NCBI GenBank assembly: GCA_902801585.1
Contig: CADCIU010000024.1
Span: forward strand, 1-42,418
Origin: an uncultured Lachnospiraceae bacterium
Lineage (GTDB): Bacteria; Bacillota_A; Clostridia; Lachnospirales; Lachnospiraceae
Direction: 5' to 3'
DNA length: 42,418 bases
In this document: in pieces, positions 1 to 7,075 of the stretch
Numbering within the stretch: position 1 is the stretch's first letter
How the letters are laid out: every line of letters starts with the position of its first letter
Notes under the pieces: generated by a model
What the model was told of the DNA's origin: nothing
Databases searched by the model: none
Seen by the model: the letters and a program-made list of their open reading frames with translations, nothing else
Program-made: the position numbers and the translations under genes

Positions 1-252
1 CTTCAGGCCAAGGCCGGTGATCTCACGGACAACCTTGATGACCTTGATCTTCTGAGCGCCGAAGCTTGTCAGCTCAACGTCAAACTCAGTCTTCTCTTCA
101 ACTGCCTCAGCAGCGGGGCCGGCAACAACTGCAACACCTGCAGCTGCGGATACGCCGAATTCCTCTTCACAAGCCTTGACCAGCTCGTTCAGTTCCATAA
201 CAGTAAGATCCTTGATCGCATCGATGATCTCAGCATTTGTCAACTTTGCCAT
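1..252 (-). CDS. rplL: 50S ribosomal protein L7/L12, 3' end cut by window
   Basis: This is the acidic stalk protein of the large ribosomal subunit, which recruits translation GTPases. The first 84 codons are present. They show the N-terminal dimerisation segment ([13 protein letters not shown]), the Ala/Gly-rich hinge ([16 protein letters not shown]) and the start of the C-terminal domain ([19 protein letters not shown]). The family is about 120-125 residues, so roughly 40 residues lie outside the left edge. The ATG at 250-252 has a GGAGGT ribosome binding site just upstream. It follows rplJ by about 90 bases, the usual rplJ-rplL order, and rpoB would be expected beyond the edge. Confidence 0.96.
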   Translation of the reverse strand, partial: MAKLTNAEIIDAIKDLTVMELNELVKACEEEFGVSAAAGVAVVAGPAAEAVEEKTEFDVELTSFGAQKIKVIKVVREITGLGLK

Positions 253-341
253 TGTATTTACCTCCATGTAAACGATTTGAAATAAAACTTCTGATTTAAA
301 AAACTTCTAAAAACAGAATGTCCTGTGGAAATTCCCTTGCC

Positions 342-860
342 TTATGCCTCTGCGGGAGCCTCTGCAGGAGCTGCCTCGCCATCCTTCTCCGCGATCTGCT
401 TGACGATACGCGCGAAGCTTGCGATCGGAGCCTGCCAGCTGCCGAACAGTCTGCCCAAAAGCACCTCTCTGGACGGGATCTTAGCGACCTCACCGAGTGC
501 TGCGGAATCTACCACCTTGCCTTCTACAACACCGCCCTTGATCTCGAGCTTGTCTGCCTTCTTAGCAAACTCGCAGAGAATACGTGCAGGAGCTGTAGCA
601 TCATCCTTGGAAACTGCCAGTGCGCTGGGTCCGTTCAGAAGATCGGAAAGACCTTCGCAATCTGTGCCCTTGAACGCGAAGTTCATCATGGTGTTCTTAT
701 AAACTTTGTAAGTCACACCGGCTTCACGGAGCTGTTTGCGGAGTTCTGTGTCCTGCTGAACTGTCAGACCTCTGTGGTCTACAAGTACCACGGACTGAGC
801 GCCTTCGATCGCTGCGGAAATTTCCTTAACGACCGGCTGTTTCAATTCAACCTTTGCCAT
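342..860 (-). CDS. rplJ: 50S ribosomal protein L10
   Basis: L10 anchors the L7/L12 dimers to 23S rRNA at the stalk base. The 172-residue product has the normal length and family features: an N-terminal RNA-binding domain with VVLVDHRGLTVQQDTELRKQ near residues 24-43, the YKVYKNTMMNFAF segment, and an Ala/Glu/Pro-rich C-terminal end after the helix that binds L7/L12. A GGAGG ribosome binding site precedes the ATG. It is the first gene behind the L10 leader with its attenuator hairpin, so its expression is probably controlled by free L10(L12)4 complex binding the leader, as known for this family. Confidence 0.97.
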   Translation of the reverse strand: MAKVELKQPVVKEISAAIEGAQSVVLVDHRGLTVQQDTELRKQLREAGVTYKVYKNTMMNFAFKGTDCEGLSDLLNGPSALAVSKDDATAPARILCEFAKKADKLEIKGGVVEGKVVDSAALGEVAKIPSREVLLGRLFGSWQAPIASFARIVKQIAEKDGEAAPAEAPAEA

Positions 861-895
861 TTTGTTACCTCCTTATAGATTTTGGAGCCGAAACG

Positions 896-925
896 AAGAA
901 AACCCCGTCTTCGCGAAGACGGGGG
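896..925 (-). terminator. Attenuator hairpin in L10 leader
   Basis: A perfect inverted repeat of 11-base arms (CCCCGTCTTCG and CGAAGACGGGG, 903-924) is followed on the minus strand by TTTTC. It lies about 40 bases before the rplJ start, so it is an intrinsic terminator placed inside the leader rather than at the end of a gene. That position fits transcription attenuation of rplJ-rplL. Confidence 0.85.
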
Positions 926-1057
926 AAAATCTCAAATCTGCATCGATCATATACCGCTTAAACGGCAGCACCGATCGTGCGTCATCCACATCCTCGGCAG
1001 GCAGATCACTCTTTACGCCTTGCGGCACCTGCTGTCTTCGGCTTGGCTTATAACCTT
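926..1057 (-). promoter_or_regulatory. L10 leader RNA (ribosomal protein autoregulatory leader)
   Basis: The minus-strand leader contains the conserved Firmicutes L10-leader signature: a segment reading GAAGACAGCAGGTGCCGC (about 1023-1040) and, further along, CTGCCTGCCGAGGATGTG, the segments that form the L10-binding fold in known leaders. It is followed by the attenuator at 903-924 and then rplJ. The role, feedback by L10/L12 through antitermination versus termination, is known for the family; here it is inferred from sequence and position. Confidence 0.82.
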
Positions 1058-1063
1058 AAGTAC

Positions 1064-1091
1064 TTTATCATTGCGAGGAACAGTTTGTCAA
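1064..1091 (-). promoter_or_regulatory. Promoter of the rplJ-rplL leader
   Basis: On the minus strand a consensus -35 TTGACA (1086-1091) is followed after 16 bases by GATAAA (1064-1069). This puts the start point at the beginning of the L10 leader and gives rplJ-rplL a promoter separate from rplK-rplA. The -35 is perfect; the -10 is less certain and could be read one base either way. Confidence 0.6.
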
Positions 1092-1110
1092 GTGGATTTT
1101 ACATACATTT

Positions 1111-2391
1111 TTATTCCTGCTCAAAATATCCGTCGTCGTCGATGAGGACGCCCGGCGACAGCTCCCGCATCGTATCCAGCACTCTCTCCTTCTCCCCGTC
1201 ATAGAGCATCTTTACACCCTGACGCTGCTGCATAGGAACGAACTGGAGCGCGCTGATCTTTGCCCCGCTGGTATCCACCGTGACCCGGACAATTCCGCTG
1301 TCTCTCGCCGATGCACTGAAGAAATAATTCCCCAGGCTGTAGAAGACCGGCACATCATCTACATACTGTATATTCTGCAGCACATGAGGATGCGCGCCGA
1401 TGATCAGGTCCGCTCCGGCCTCGGCCAGATCCTGCGCTTTGTCGACCTGGCTCCCTTCCGCTGCCGGCATCAATTCCGTCCCCCAGTGCACGAAGACGAT
1501 GCAGAGGTCCGCCTTCTCTTTGGCTTCTCTGACCTTGTCGCAGAGATCTTCGTCGTCAAGGCACCTGAACACACCCGGCGAATCCTCTTCGGCTCCCCTG
1601 GTCTCCGGATTTTCATACCGCTCTATTTCCGTAGCGTTCAAAATAGCAACGACCGTTCCGTTCACAATACAGTATGCCGGCTTATGCGCATCTTCCAGGT
1701 CCCTGCCTGCACCGATGTAGGGGATCTCTTCCTCATCCAGTGTGTCGAAGGTATCCATGATCCCCTCTTCGCCGTAATCATAAATATGATTGTTGGCGAG
1801 CGCCGCCAGATCCGCTCCCATCTCCTTCAGCCAGCCGGCTGTTTCGGGCGGACACCGGAACGTGAACTTTTTGCCGGCAGCGGCACTGCCTCTGTCCGTA
1901 TATGGGAACTCATTGTTGACGACCAGAAAGTCCGCATCATGCATCAGTTCCCAGCATTCCTCATCAAAACAAGATTCGATGCCGTCGCTGTAGGCACTCG
2001 CAGCCCATGGGTTCTGTCCTCTGTCAAATATGACATCGCCGGTGAACGCGATCGTGAACTCCCCCGTGTCACTTTTGGGATCATCCGGCGTCAGCCATCT
2101 GCCGTCCGTCCTTCGGAGCATCTTCCCGGAAGCTGTGATGATCGCTTCCTTTCCCTCCGGATCCATCATCTCTTCGCGCATCTGCGATGCCGCTTTCTCT
2201 TCTGTCTCCCCTATAGTTTCCGCGGCTTCCTTCACGATCCTCTCATAGGCTCTCGTCCTGACATCCCCGCCCGAATTATCTTCCGAGGCAAGCGCGCTGC
2301 CCGACGCGATAAGGAAGACTGCAGCCGCAGCTGCTGCTGCCTGCGCAAGACGCGGCAGAATGCTTTTTACACCATTTACATTCATTATCAT
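1111..2391 (-). CDS. CapA-like metallophosphatase (poly-gamma-glutamate synthesis family), exported
   Basis: The protein belongs to the CapA/PgsA family, calcineurin-like metallophosphoesterase folds linked to poly-gamma-glutamate capsule or cell-surface polymers. Family motifs appear in order: FTGDVIFDRG, NNEFPYTDRG, LANNHIYDYGEEG, HWGTEL, GAHPHVLQ and YSLGNYFF. An N-terminal hydrophobic Ala-rich signal segment is followed by SALASEDN, so it is probably exported. I chose the ATG at 2389-2391 (426 residues) because GGAG lies 6 bases upstream; a GTG at 2415 is possible. The gene sits between the terminator of rplK-rplA and the L10 leader promoter, an unusual place. No CapB or CapC gene is nearby, so its substrate is unknown and a capsule role is not shown. 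Confidence 0.88.
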   Translation of the reverse strand: MIMNVNGVKSILPRLAQAAAAAAAVFLIASGSALASEDNSGGDVRTRAYERIVKEAAETIGETEEKAASQMREEMMDPEGKEAIITASGKMLRRTDGRWLTPDDPKSDTGEFTIAFTGDVIFDRGQNPWAASAYSDGIESCFDEECWELMHDADFLVVNNEFPYTDRGSAAAGKKFTFRCPPETAGWLKEMGADLAALANNHIYDYGEEGIMDTFDTLDEEEIPYIGAGRDLEDAHKPAYCIVNGTVVAILNATEIERYENPETRGAEEDSPGVFRCLDDEDLCDKVREAKEKADLCIVFVHWGTELMPAAEGSQVDKAQDLAEAGADLIIGAHPHVLQNIQYVDDVPVFYSLGNYFFSASARDSGIVRVTVDTSGAKISALQFVPMQQRQGVKMLYDGEKERVLDTMRELSPGVLIDDDGYFEQE

Positions 2392-2430
2392 TCCTGTCTC
2401 CATCTCTGCGGTCACAAGACTTTAAAGCAA

Positions 2431-2460
2431 ATAAAAAGGAGTTCACAAGGAACTCCTTTC
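2431..2460 (-). terminator. Intrinsic terminator after rplA
   Basis: Arms AAAGGAGTTC and GAACTCCTTT (2435-2459, loop of 5) lie about 25 bases past the rplA stop and are followed on the minus strand by TTTTTATTTG. They should end most rplK-rplA transcripts just before the CapA-like gene, which then depends on read-through or a promoter hidden in the hairpin. Confidence 0.82.
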
Positions 2461-2483
2461 TGACATTTTCGTCAAGCGATCTC

Positions 2484-3173
2484 TTAATAGCGGTTAGCAA
2501 TGACCTTCACGCCGGGGCCCATGCTGGTTGCCAGAGAAATGCTCTTGAGGTACTGACCCTTGACTGCTGCGGGCTTCGCTTTCACGATCGCCGCCATCAG
2601 CGCATCATAGTTTTCCTTCAGCTGCTCTTCCGTGAAAGAAGCCTTGCCGATCGGGCAGTGGATGATGTTGGACTTGTCAAGTCTGTACTCGATCTTACCT
2701 GCTTTGATATCGTTGATCGCCTTGGTGACATCCATGGTAACTGTGCCTGCCTTGGGGTTGGGCATCAGTCCCTTAGGTCCGAGCACGCGGCCCAGACGGC
2801 CGACAACGCTCATCATGTCAGGTGTTGCGACAACTACGTCGAAATCCAGCCAGCCCTCGTTCTGGATCTTGGGAAGGAGCTCCTGACCACCTACGTAATC
2901 AGCGCCTGCTGCCTGTGCTTCGTCGAGCTTCGCGCCTTTAGCGAATACCAGAACTCTGACCTTCTTGCCGGTACCTGCAGGAAGTACGACGGCACCGCGG
3001 ATCTGCTGATCGGCGTGACGGCCGTCGCAGCTTGTGCGGATGTGGATCTCAATTGTCTCATCAAATTTCGCTGTTGCAGTCTTCTTTGCAAGAGCGATCG
3101 CCTCTTCAGGCTCATAAAGTTTAGTGCGGTCGATCAGCTTCGCAGCTTCCGCATATTTCTTTCCGTGCTTCAT
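2484..3173 (-). CDS. rplA: 50S ribosomal protein L1
   Basis: L1 forms the mobile L1 stalk near the E site and in many bacteria represses its own operon. The 229-residue product has the usual length and the family signature [19 protein letters not shown] (about residues 122-140), plus the N-terminal [20 protein letters not shown] precedes the ATG. It lies 24 bases behind rplK, so the two are co-transcribed, and a strong terminator follows. Confidence 0.97.
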   Translation of the reverse strand: MKHGKKYAEAAKLIDRTKLYEPEEAIALAKKTATAKFDETIEIHIRTSCDGRHADQQIRGAVVLPAGTGKKVRVLVFAKGAKLDEAQAAGADYVGGQELLPKIQNEGWLDFDVVVATPDMMSVVGRLGRVLGPKGLMPNPKAGTVTMDVTKAINDIKAGKIEYRLDKSNIIHCPIGKASFTEEQLKENYDALMAAIVKAKPAAVKGQYLKSISLATSMGPGVKVIANRY

Positions 3174-3197
3174 CTCTTATTCCTCCTGTATGACAGC

Positions 3198-3623
3198 TCA
3201 CTCCGTTACTGTGATTCCCATGCTCCGTGCTGTACCTGCGATCATGCTCATTGCCGCTTCAAGAGATGCAGCGTTGAGGTCGGGCATTTTCAGCTCAGCG
3301 ATCTCTTTGATCTGATCCTTGGTAACAGAACCGACTTTCTGTCTGTTCGGAACACCGGATGCCTTCTGCAGGCCTGCTGCCTTCTTGAGAAGGACTGCTG
3401 CCGGCGGAGTCTTGGTGATGAAACTGAAAGATCTGTCAGAATAGACAGTGATGACTACAGGGATGATCAGATCACCCTTGTCTGCTGTCTTCGCATTGAA
3501 CTGCTTGGTGAATTCCATGATGTTGACACCGTGCTGTCCAAGTGCGGGACCTACCGGCGGAGCAGGAGTTGCCTTGCCGGCCGGAATCTGCAATTTGATG
3601 TAACCAGTTACCTTCTTTGCCAT
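3198..3623 (-). CDS. rplK: 50S ribosomal protein L11
   Basis: L11 binds the GTPase-associated region of 23S rRNA and is needed for factor function and stringent-response signalling. At 141 residues it matches the family. It shows the N-terminal [20 protein letters not shown], the proline-rich linker region and the C-terminal RNA-binding domain ending in SMGITVTE. The start has a strong AAAGGAGG site. The leader in front contains a likely L1-binding operator. Confidence 0.97.
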   Translation of the reverse strand: MAKKVTGYIKLQIPAGKATPAPPVGPALGQHGVNIMEFTKQFNAKTADKGDLIIPVVITVYSDRSFSFITKTPPAAVLLKKAAGLQKASGVPNRQKVGSVTKDQIKEIAELKMPDLNAASLEAAMSMIAGTARSMGITVTE

Positions 3624-3636
3624 TTTTTCCTCCTTT

Positions 3637-3669
3637 GTGGTAATGTGCGCAGCGCCAGGCTGCTCCCAC
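3637..3669 (-). promoter_or_regulatory. Putative L1-binding operator before rplK
   Basis: On the minus strand the rplK leader reads GTGGGAG (3663-3669), then a small hairpin (GCAGC/GCTGC) and CATTACCAC (3637-3645). GTGG and CCAC can pair, giving the two-helix shape with an internal GGGA loop that mimics the L1 site on 23S rRNA. The rplK ribosome binding site follows directly. Autorepression by L1 is known for such sites; the assignment here is by resemblance only. Confidence 0.5.
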
Positions 3670-3802
3670 TGTCTGCGGTATGAACCGCGGTTTCTATATA
3701 TTAAGCGGACCGATCCGCCTCATATATCAAATGTAAAAACTCATATCATGAAAGCTCATATAAAGCTCATATGAGACAGCCAGCAGTCGGGAAGCCGTGT
3801 GC

Positions 3803-4567
3803 TCAATTCATCTTCCTGACTTCTGCAAAGCTGATCTCTACCGGGATCTCTCCGCCAAACAGCTCGACCTTGATCGTCGTAGTCTGCTTGTTGAAATCGA
3901 TCTTCTGCACCTGTCCGACCGTGTCCTTCCAGATACCTGCCACAACTGTAACGGAATCGCCGACCTCAAAGTCGACCGTAACGTTATTCGTGTGGATCCC
4001 CAGGGGCTTCATTTCCGCTTCCGTCAGCGGAACAGGTTTGCTTCCCGGTCCGACGAATCCGGTGACGCCGCGTGTGTTGCGGACGACGTACCAGGTATCA
4101 TCGTTCATGATCATATTGACGAGCACATATCCGGGGAACATCTTCTTGGAGACATTCTTGCGTGCTCCGTTCTTAACTTCGACGACATCCTGCATCGGCA
4201 CGCGCACTTCAAAGATCTGGTTCTCGAGATGGCGGTTCTCGATCGTCTTCTCGATATTGATCTTCACCTTATTCTCATATCCGGAGTACGTATGTGCTAC
4301 ATACCAGAGCGGCTCGTCCGTGATCGCGCTCTCGTCAAGCTTTTCCTCTTCCGGTGCCGATTCCTGTGCTTCAAGGGAAGCCTTGACCGCTGCGGCATCC
4401 GCATCGTCCATCTTCTCTCCCTGCTTGAGGACTCTCTCCGCTTCCGCTTTTTCAATATCAGCAGCCTTCTTGGTAAAATCAGGTCTCCTGATCTCGCGTA
4501 CGCCCGGAAGAACTCCCGCCTTAACGCGGACACCGCCGCTGCGAGGCTCTAAATTCTTATCTGCCAT
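3803..4567 (-). CDS. nusG: Transcription termination/antitermination factor NusG with long N-terminal extension
   Basis: NusG binds RNA polymerase and modulates pausing, termination and antitermination. The canonical part starts near residue 86 (PLWYVAHTYSGYENKVK), continues through the NGN domain (PMQDVVEVKNG, FPGYVLVNM, TRGVTGFVG) and ends with a KOW domain (VGDSVTVVAGIWKDTVGQVQKI). The family is usually about 170-180 residues; this one is 254 because of about 85 extra N-terminal residues, first basic and then acidic. The first ATG has GAGGT 6 bases upstream. A second in-frame ATG at 4409-4411 follows GGGAGAGAAG, so a 202-residue form could also be made. Neighbours are secE upstream and rplK downstream. 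Confidence 0.95.
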   Translation of the reverse strand: MADKNLEPRSGGVRVKAGVLPGVREIRRPDFTKKAADIEKAEAERVLKQGEKMDDADAAAVKASLEAQESAPEEEKLDESAITDEPLWYVAHTYSGYENKVKINIEKTIENRHLENQIFEVRVPMQDVVEVKNGARKNVSKKMFPGYVLVNMIMNDDTWYVVRNTRGVTGFVGPGSKPVPLTEAEMKPLGIHTNNVTVDFEVGDSVTVVAGIWKDTVGQVQKIDFNKQTTTIKVELFGGEIPVEISFAEVRKMN

Positions 4568-4603
4568 TGATCTACCTCATCTTATACAGCTTACCGAAAA
4601 CCG

Positions 4604-4825
4604 TCAGGTCGTCCCCACTGTTGTCAGCCATTCGATCAGGTTCTGTGCGCCAAAATCAATGACCGCAATAAAAAGCGCGGTAATAACAGTAACACACAGT
4701 ACTACGATCAGCTGTTTAATAAGCGTATCACGATCCGGCCATATGATCTTCTTAAACTCAGTCTTGACGCCTTTCCAGAAAAGGCTGAGCTTGCTCTCCT
4801 TGGCCGTACTGTCCTTTCTGCTCAT
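4604..4825 (-). CDS. secE: Preprotein translocase subunit SecE
   Basis: SecE is the small clamp subunit of the SecYEG channel in the cytoplasmic membrane. The 73-residue product has the single-span Gram-positive form: a conserved amphipathic segment WKGVKTEFKKIIWPDRDTL followed by one membrane helix (LIVVLCVTVITALFIAVIDF). It has the standard place between rpmG and nusG, 36 bases before nusG, and a GGAGCAGGG-type ribosome binding site. Confidence 0.96.
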   Translation of the reverse strand: MSRKDSTAKESKLSLFWKGVKTEFKKIIWPDRDTLIKQLIVVLCVTVITALFIAVIDFGAQNLIEWLTTVGTT

Positions 4826-4840
4826 TTGCCCTGCTCCTTA

Positions 4841-4990
4841 TTACTTCGTCTCTTTATGAGTAGTGTGTCTCTTGCAGAATCTGCAGTATTTCTTGGTCTC
4901 GATCCTCTCCGGATGAGCCTTCTTATCTTTGGTTGTATTGTAGTTACGCTGCTTGCACTCTGTGCAGGATAATGTAATTCTTGTACGCAT
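4841..4990 (-). CDS. rpmG: 50S ribosomal protein L33
   Basis: This 49-residue protein begins [20 protein letters not shown] and ends [10 protein letters not shown]. Two CxxC pairs (CTEC and CRFC) mark the zinc-binding form of L33. GGAGGTG lies 9 bases before the ATG. It is the first gene of the rpmG-secE-nusG unit, separated from secE by about 15 bases, the typical Firmicutes order. Confidence 0.95.
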   Translation of the reverse strand: MRTRITLSCTECKQRNYNTTKDKKAHPERIETKKYCRFCKRHTTHKETK

Positions 4991-5073
4991 TTCGTGTCAC
5001 CTCCGCGTGGATTTTCATAAACAACAGGTCATTTAAGCGCATAAAAAAAAGACCTGTGACAATCTCGAGTACT

Positions 5074-5102
5074 AACTTAACACACTTGTCAACGATAGTC
5101 AA
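5074..5102 (-). promoter_or_regulatory. Promoter of rpmG-secE-nusG
   Basis: On the minus strand TTGACT (5097-5102) is spaced 17 bases from TAAGTT (5074-5079), upstream of the first gene of the operon. A second TTGACA overlaps the spacer but has no matching -10. Confidence 0.55.
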
Positions 5103-5139
5103 TAGAATTTTAAAGCATTGCTGTTTTGACATCGATGAA

Positions 5140-5193
5140 ATATGAACAGGTACAGTTCCCGCCGATCTTACGGAAAACCGTACCTGTTCATAT
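5140..5193 (-). terminator. Long perfect inverted repeat after glf, possible terminator
   Basis: Two perfect 14-base arms, ATATGAACAGGTAC (5140-5153) and GTACCTGTTCATAT (5180-5193), flank 26 bases that hold a smaller palindrome (CGG-AAAA-CCG core). It starts about 30 bases beyond the glf stop. There is no clear run of T on either side, so it may be a weak terminator, an mRNA-stabilising hairpin or a small repeat element. Confidence 0.5.
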
Positions 5194-5224
5194 GATCCAA
5201 ACTCTTATATCGGGGTCCCCTGCG

Positions 5225-6385
5225 TCAGCCCAGTTCCTCCGCTGCCGCGTCCAGCGATGCCCTGATCACTTTGTCCATGTCAAAATACTTGTACAATCCG
5301 AGTCTGCCTCCGAACAGTACGTTCTTCTTCTCCTTCGCAAGAGCGTGATACTGTTCATAGACTGCATTGTTCTTGTCGTTGTTGACCGGATAATAGGGCT
5401 CCATTCCCTTTTCCCAGGAGACCGGATACTCTCTCGTGATGATCGTTCCCTTGATCGGCTCGCCCGTCTCGGAGTCCTTTCCGAATTCAAAAAATTTGTG
5501 CTCGATGATGCGGGTGAAGGGTACTTCCCTCTCGGTATAGTTGACGACCGCATTGCCCTGGAAGTTATCCACATCAGGAAGCTCCTCGTTCTCAAAGCGG
5601 AGCGAACGGTACTCGAGAGGCCCGTAACAGTTGTCGAAGAACTCATCGATCATTCCCGTAAAGAGCACCTTGCGGAAAGTATGGCCGTCCATTTCGAAGC
5701 CGCGGTCGCCTTCCTCGAGGTCGATCTCTTTCACCGCTTTCTTAAACTCAACGCCGCATCTGACCTCAATGCCGTCAAGCAGCTTCTCGACGATCCCGGT
5801 ATAGCCGCCCTTGGGAATTCCCTGATAGGGATCATTGAAATAGTTGTTGTCAAATGTAAACCGGAACGGAAGTCTCTTGATGATGAACGCGGGGAGCTCT
5901 CTGCAGTCCCTTCCCCACTGTTTCTCCGTATACCCCTTGATCAGCTTTACATACACATCCCTGCCGGCAAGGGAAAGGGCCTGCTCCTCCAGATTGGACG
6001 GATGGTCCACCGCAGCCTCTTTTCTCTGCCGCTCAATGATCTCCATCGCCTGTGCCGGAGTCTGAATATTCCACATCTTGCTGAAAGTATTCATATTAAA
6101 AGGAAGATTGTAAAGCTCGTCCTTATATCTCGCCACCGGGCAGTTGATATAATTGTTGAACTCTGCAAATCTGCATACATAGTCCCACACTTCCTTGTCC
6201 GACGTGTGGAAAATGTGCGCACCGTAACGGTGAATATGGATACCGTTCTTCTTTTCTGTGTAGATGTTGCCCGCGATATGGTCCCTGCGGTCGATCACAA
6301 GGCATGTCCTGCCCGCCTTTTTCATCTCATGCGCAAAAACCGCTCCGTACAGACCTGCTCCGACGATTAGATAATCATACTGCAT
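5225..6385 (-). CDS. glf: UDP-galactopyranose mutase
   Basis: The flavoenzyme converts UDP-galactopyranose to UDP-galactofuranose, the donor for galactofuranose in surface glycans, in the cytoplasm. An FAD-binding motif lies at the start (YLIVGAGLYGAVFAHEMKK), followed by GAHIFHTSDKEVWDYV and GYTEKQWGRDCRELP. The C-terminal end carries the family's GRLGLYKYFDMDKVI. I take the ATG at 6383-6385 (386 residues), with AGAGGTG just upstream, since an upstream GTG/ATG adds 15 residues before the FAD motif that look non-homologous. It stands alone here, with no galactofuranosyltransferase next to it. An XRE regulator gene lies 86 bases upstream on the same strand. Confidence 0.95.
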   Translation of the reverse strand: MQYDYLIVGAGLYGAVFAHEMKKAGRTCLVIDRRDHIAGNIYTEKKNGIHIHRYGAHIFHTSDKEVWDYVCRFAEFNNYINCPVARYKDELYNLPFNMNTFSKMWNIQTPAQAMEIIERQRKEAAVDHPSNLEEQALSLAGRDVYVKLIKGYTEKQWGRDCRELPAFIIKRLPFRFTFDNNYFNDPYQGIPKGGYTGIVEKLLDGIEVRCGVEFKKAVKEIDLEEGDRGFEMDGHTFRKVLFTGMIDEFFDNCYGPLEYRSLRFENEELPDVDNFQGNAVVNYTEREVPFTRIIEHKFFEFGKDSETGEPIKGTIITREYPVSWEKGMEPYYPVNNDKNNAVYEQYHALAKEKKNVLFGGRLGLYKYFDMDKVIRASLDAAAEELG

Positions 6386-6471
6386 ATGCACCTCTTCATA
6401 ATTAGATTCATTTAAATTAAGTTCACTCAAATCAGATTCGTATAAATACTGAATCCGTTCAAGTTAAAAGC

Positions 6472-6822
6472 TCACTGCGCTTCGCTGCGATAATCCGGTA
6501 TCTTGGTGTAGTCTTCCATGATATCCAGTACTTTCTTCCTGCCCGTTTTGTTCAGTTTCCAATATCTCTCCATAACCCGCCTCGTTGCGATCTGCGAGGA
6601 GAGATTGTTGCCTTCCTCCAGCGGCGAAAAATCAAGTGGATTGATAGACAGCGCTTCACAGATACGGATCACTGTGCTGTAGGCCATTCCGTCGACTCCT
6701 CTTTCCAGTGCCGTGATCAGTGTGCTGTAGGGTATATTCATCAGTACCGCAAACTGACGAATACTTTTATACTTCGATAAAATGACTCCTTTCAGGATTT
6801 CTGCCTTTGCCTTACTGTCCAT
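6472..6822 (-). CDS. XRE-family helix-turn-helix regulator
   Basis: This 116-residue DNA-binding protein has a Cro/CI-type helix-turn-helix in its first 70 residues (ILSKYKSIRQFAVLMNIPYS, TLITALERGVDGMAYSTVIR, ICEALSINPLDF). The C-terminal half (WKLNKTGRKKVLDIMEDY) resembles the tail of small regulators that act in clostridial mobile or stress genes, without a recognisable sensor domain. The ATG at 6820-6822 has GGAGG 8 bases upstream, which decides the start. Its target is unknown; glf downstream is one candidate. Confidence 0.85.
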   Translation of the reverse strand: MDSKAKAEILKGVILSKYKSIRQFAVLMNIPYSTLITALERGVDGMAYSTVIRICEALSINPLDFSPLEEGNNLSSQIATRRVMERYWKLNKTGRKKVLDIMEDYTKIPDYRSEAQ

Positions 6823-7000
6823 TTCTGAAACCTCCATTTCATGCAATATTAACTAGTCTTAAAGTCCCAGATACCTGTCTCCCGGTAGCTGAACATCTCA
6901 TCCGTATATTTCAACCAAATATTCTATTTATACAGTCTGTTCGACCTCCTGATCCGGATGTATTCCACAACTGATTATTATAGCATTAAAATCGTCTTAC

Positions 7001-7039
7001 GAACATAAAAACAGCAATAAAATCGTCGTTTTCATGTTC
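7001..7039 (-). terminator. Possible weak terminator after the TrpX-like gene
   Basis: Arms GAACATAAAAAC (7001-7012) and GTTTTCATGTTC (7028-7039) pair with one mismatch and lie about 35 bases past the stop of the lipoprotein gene. The stem is A/T-rich and no proper T run follows. The rest of 6823-7075 shows nothing else I can support. Confidence 0.3.
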
Positions 7040-7075
7040 TGCCGTGATCGTCGCCCTGCGGTAAAAGTATCATGT

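Noticed and set aside
318..878. A plus-strand frame of 186 codons over rplJ
   Set aside because: rplJ is certain on the other strand and the plus frame is a shadow of it.
4991..5224. Search for tRNA-Trp or another tRNA near secE-nusG
   Set aside because: No cloverleaf is visible; the stretch holds only the promoter and the inverted repeat.
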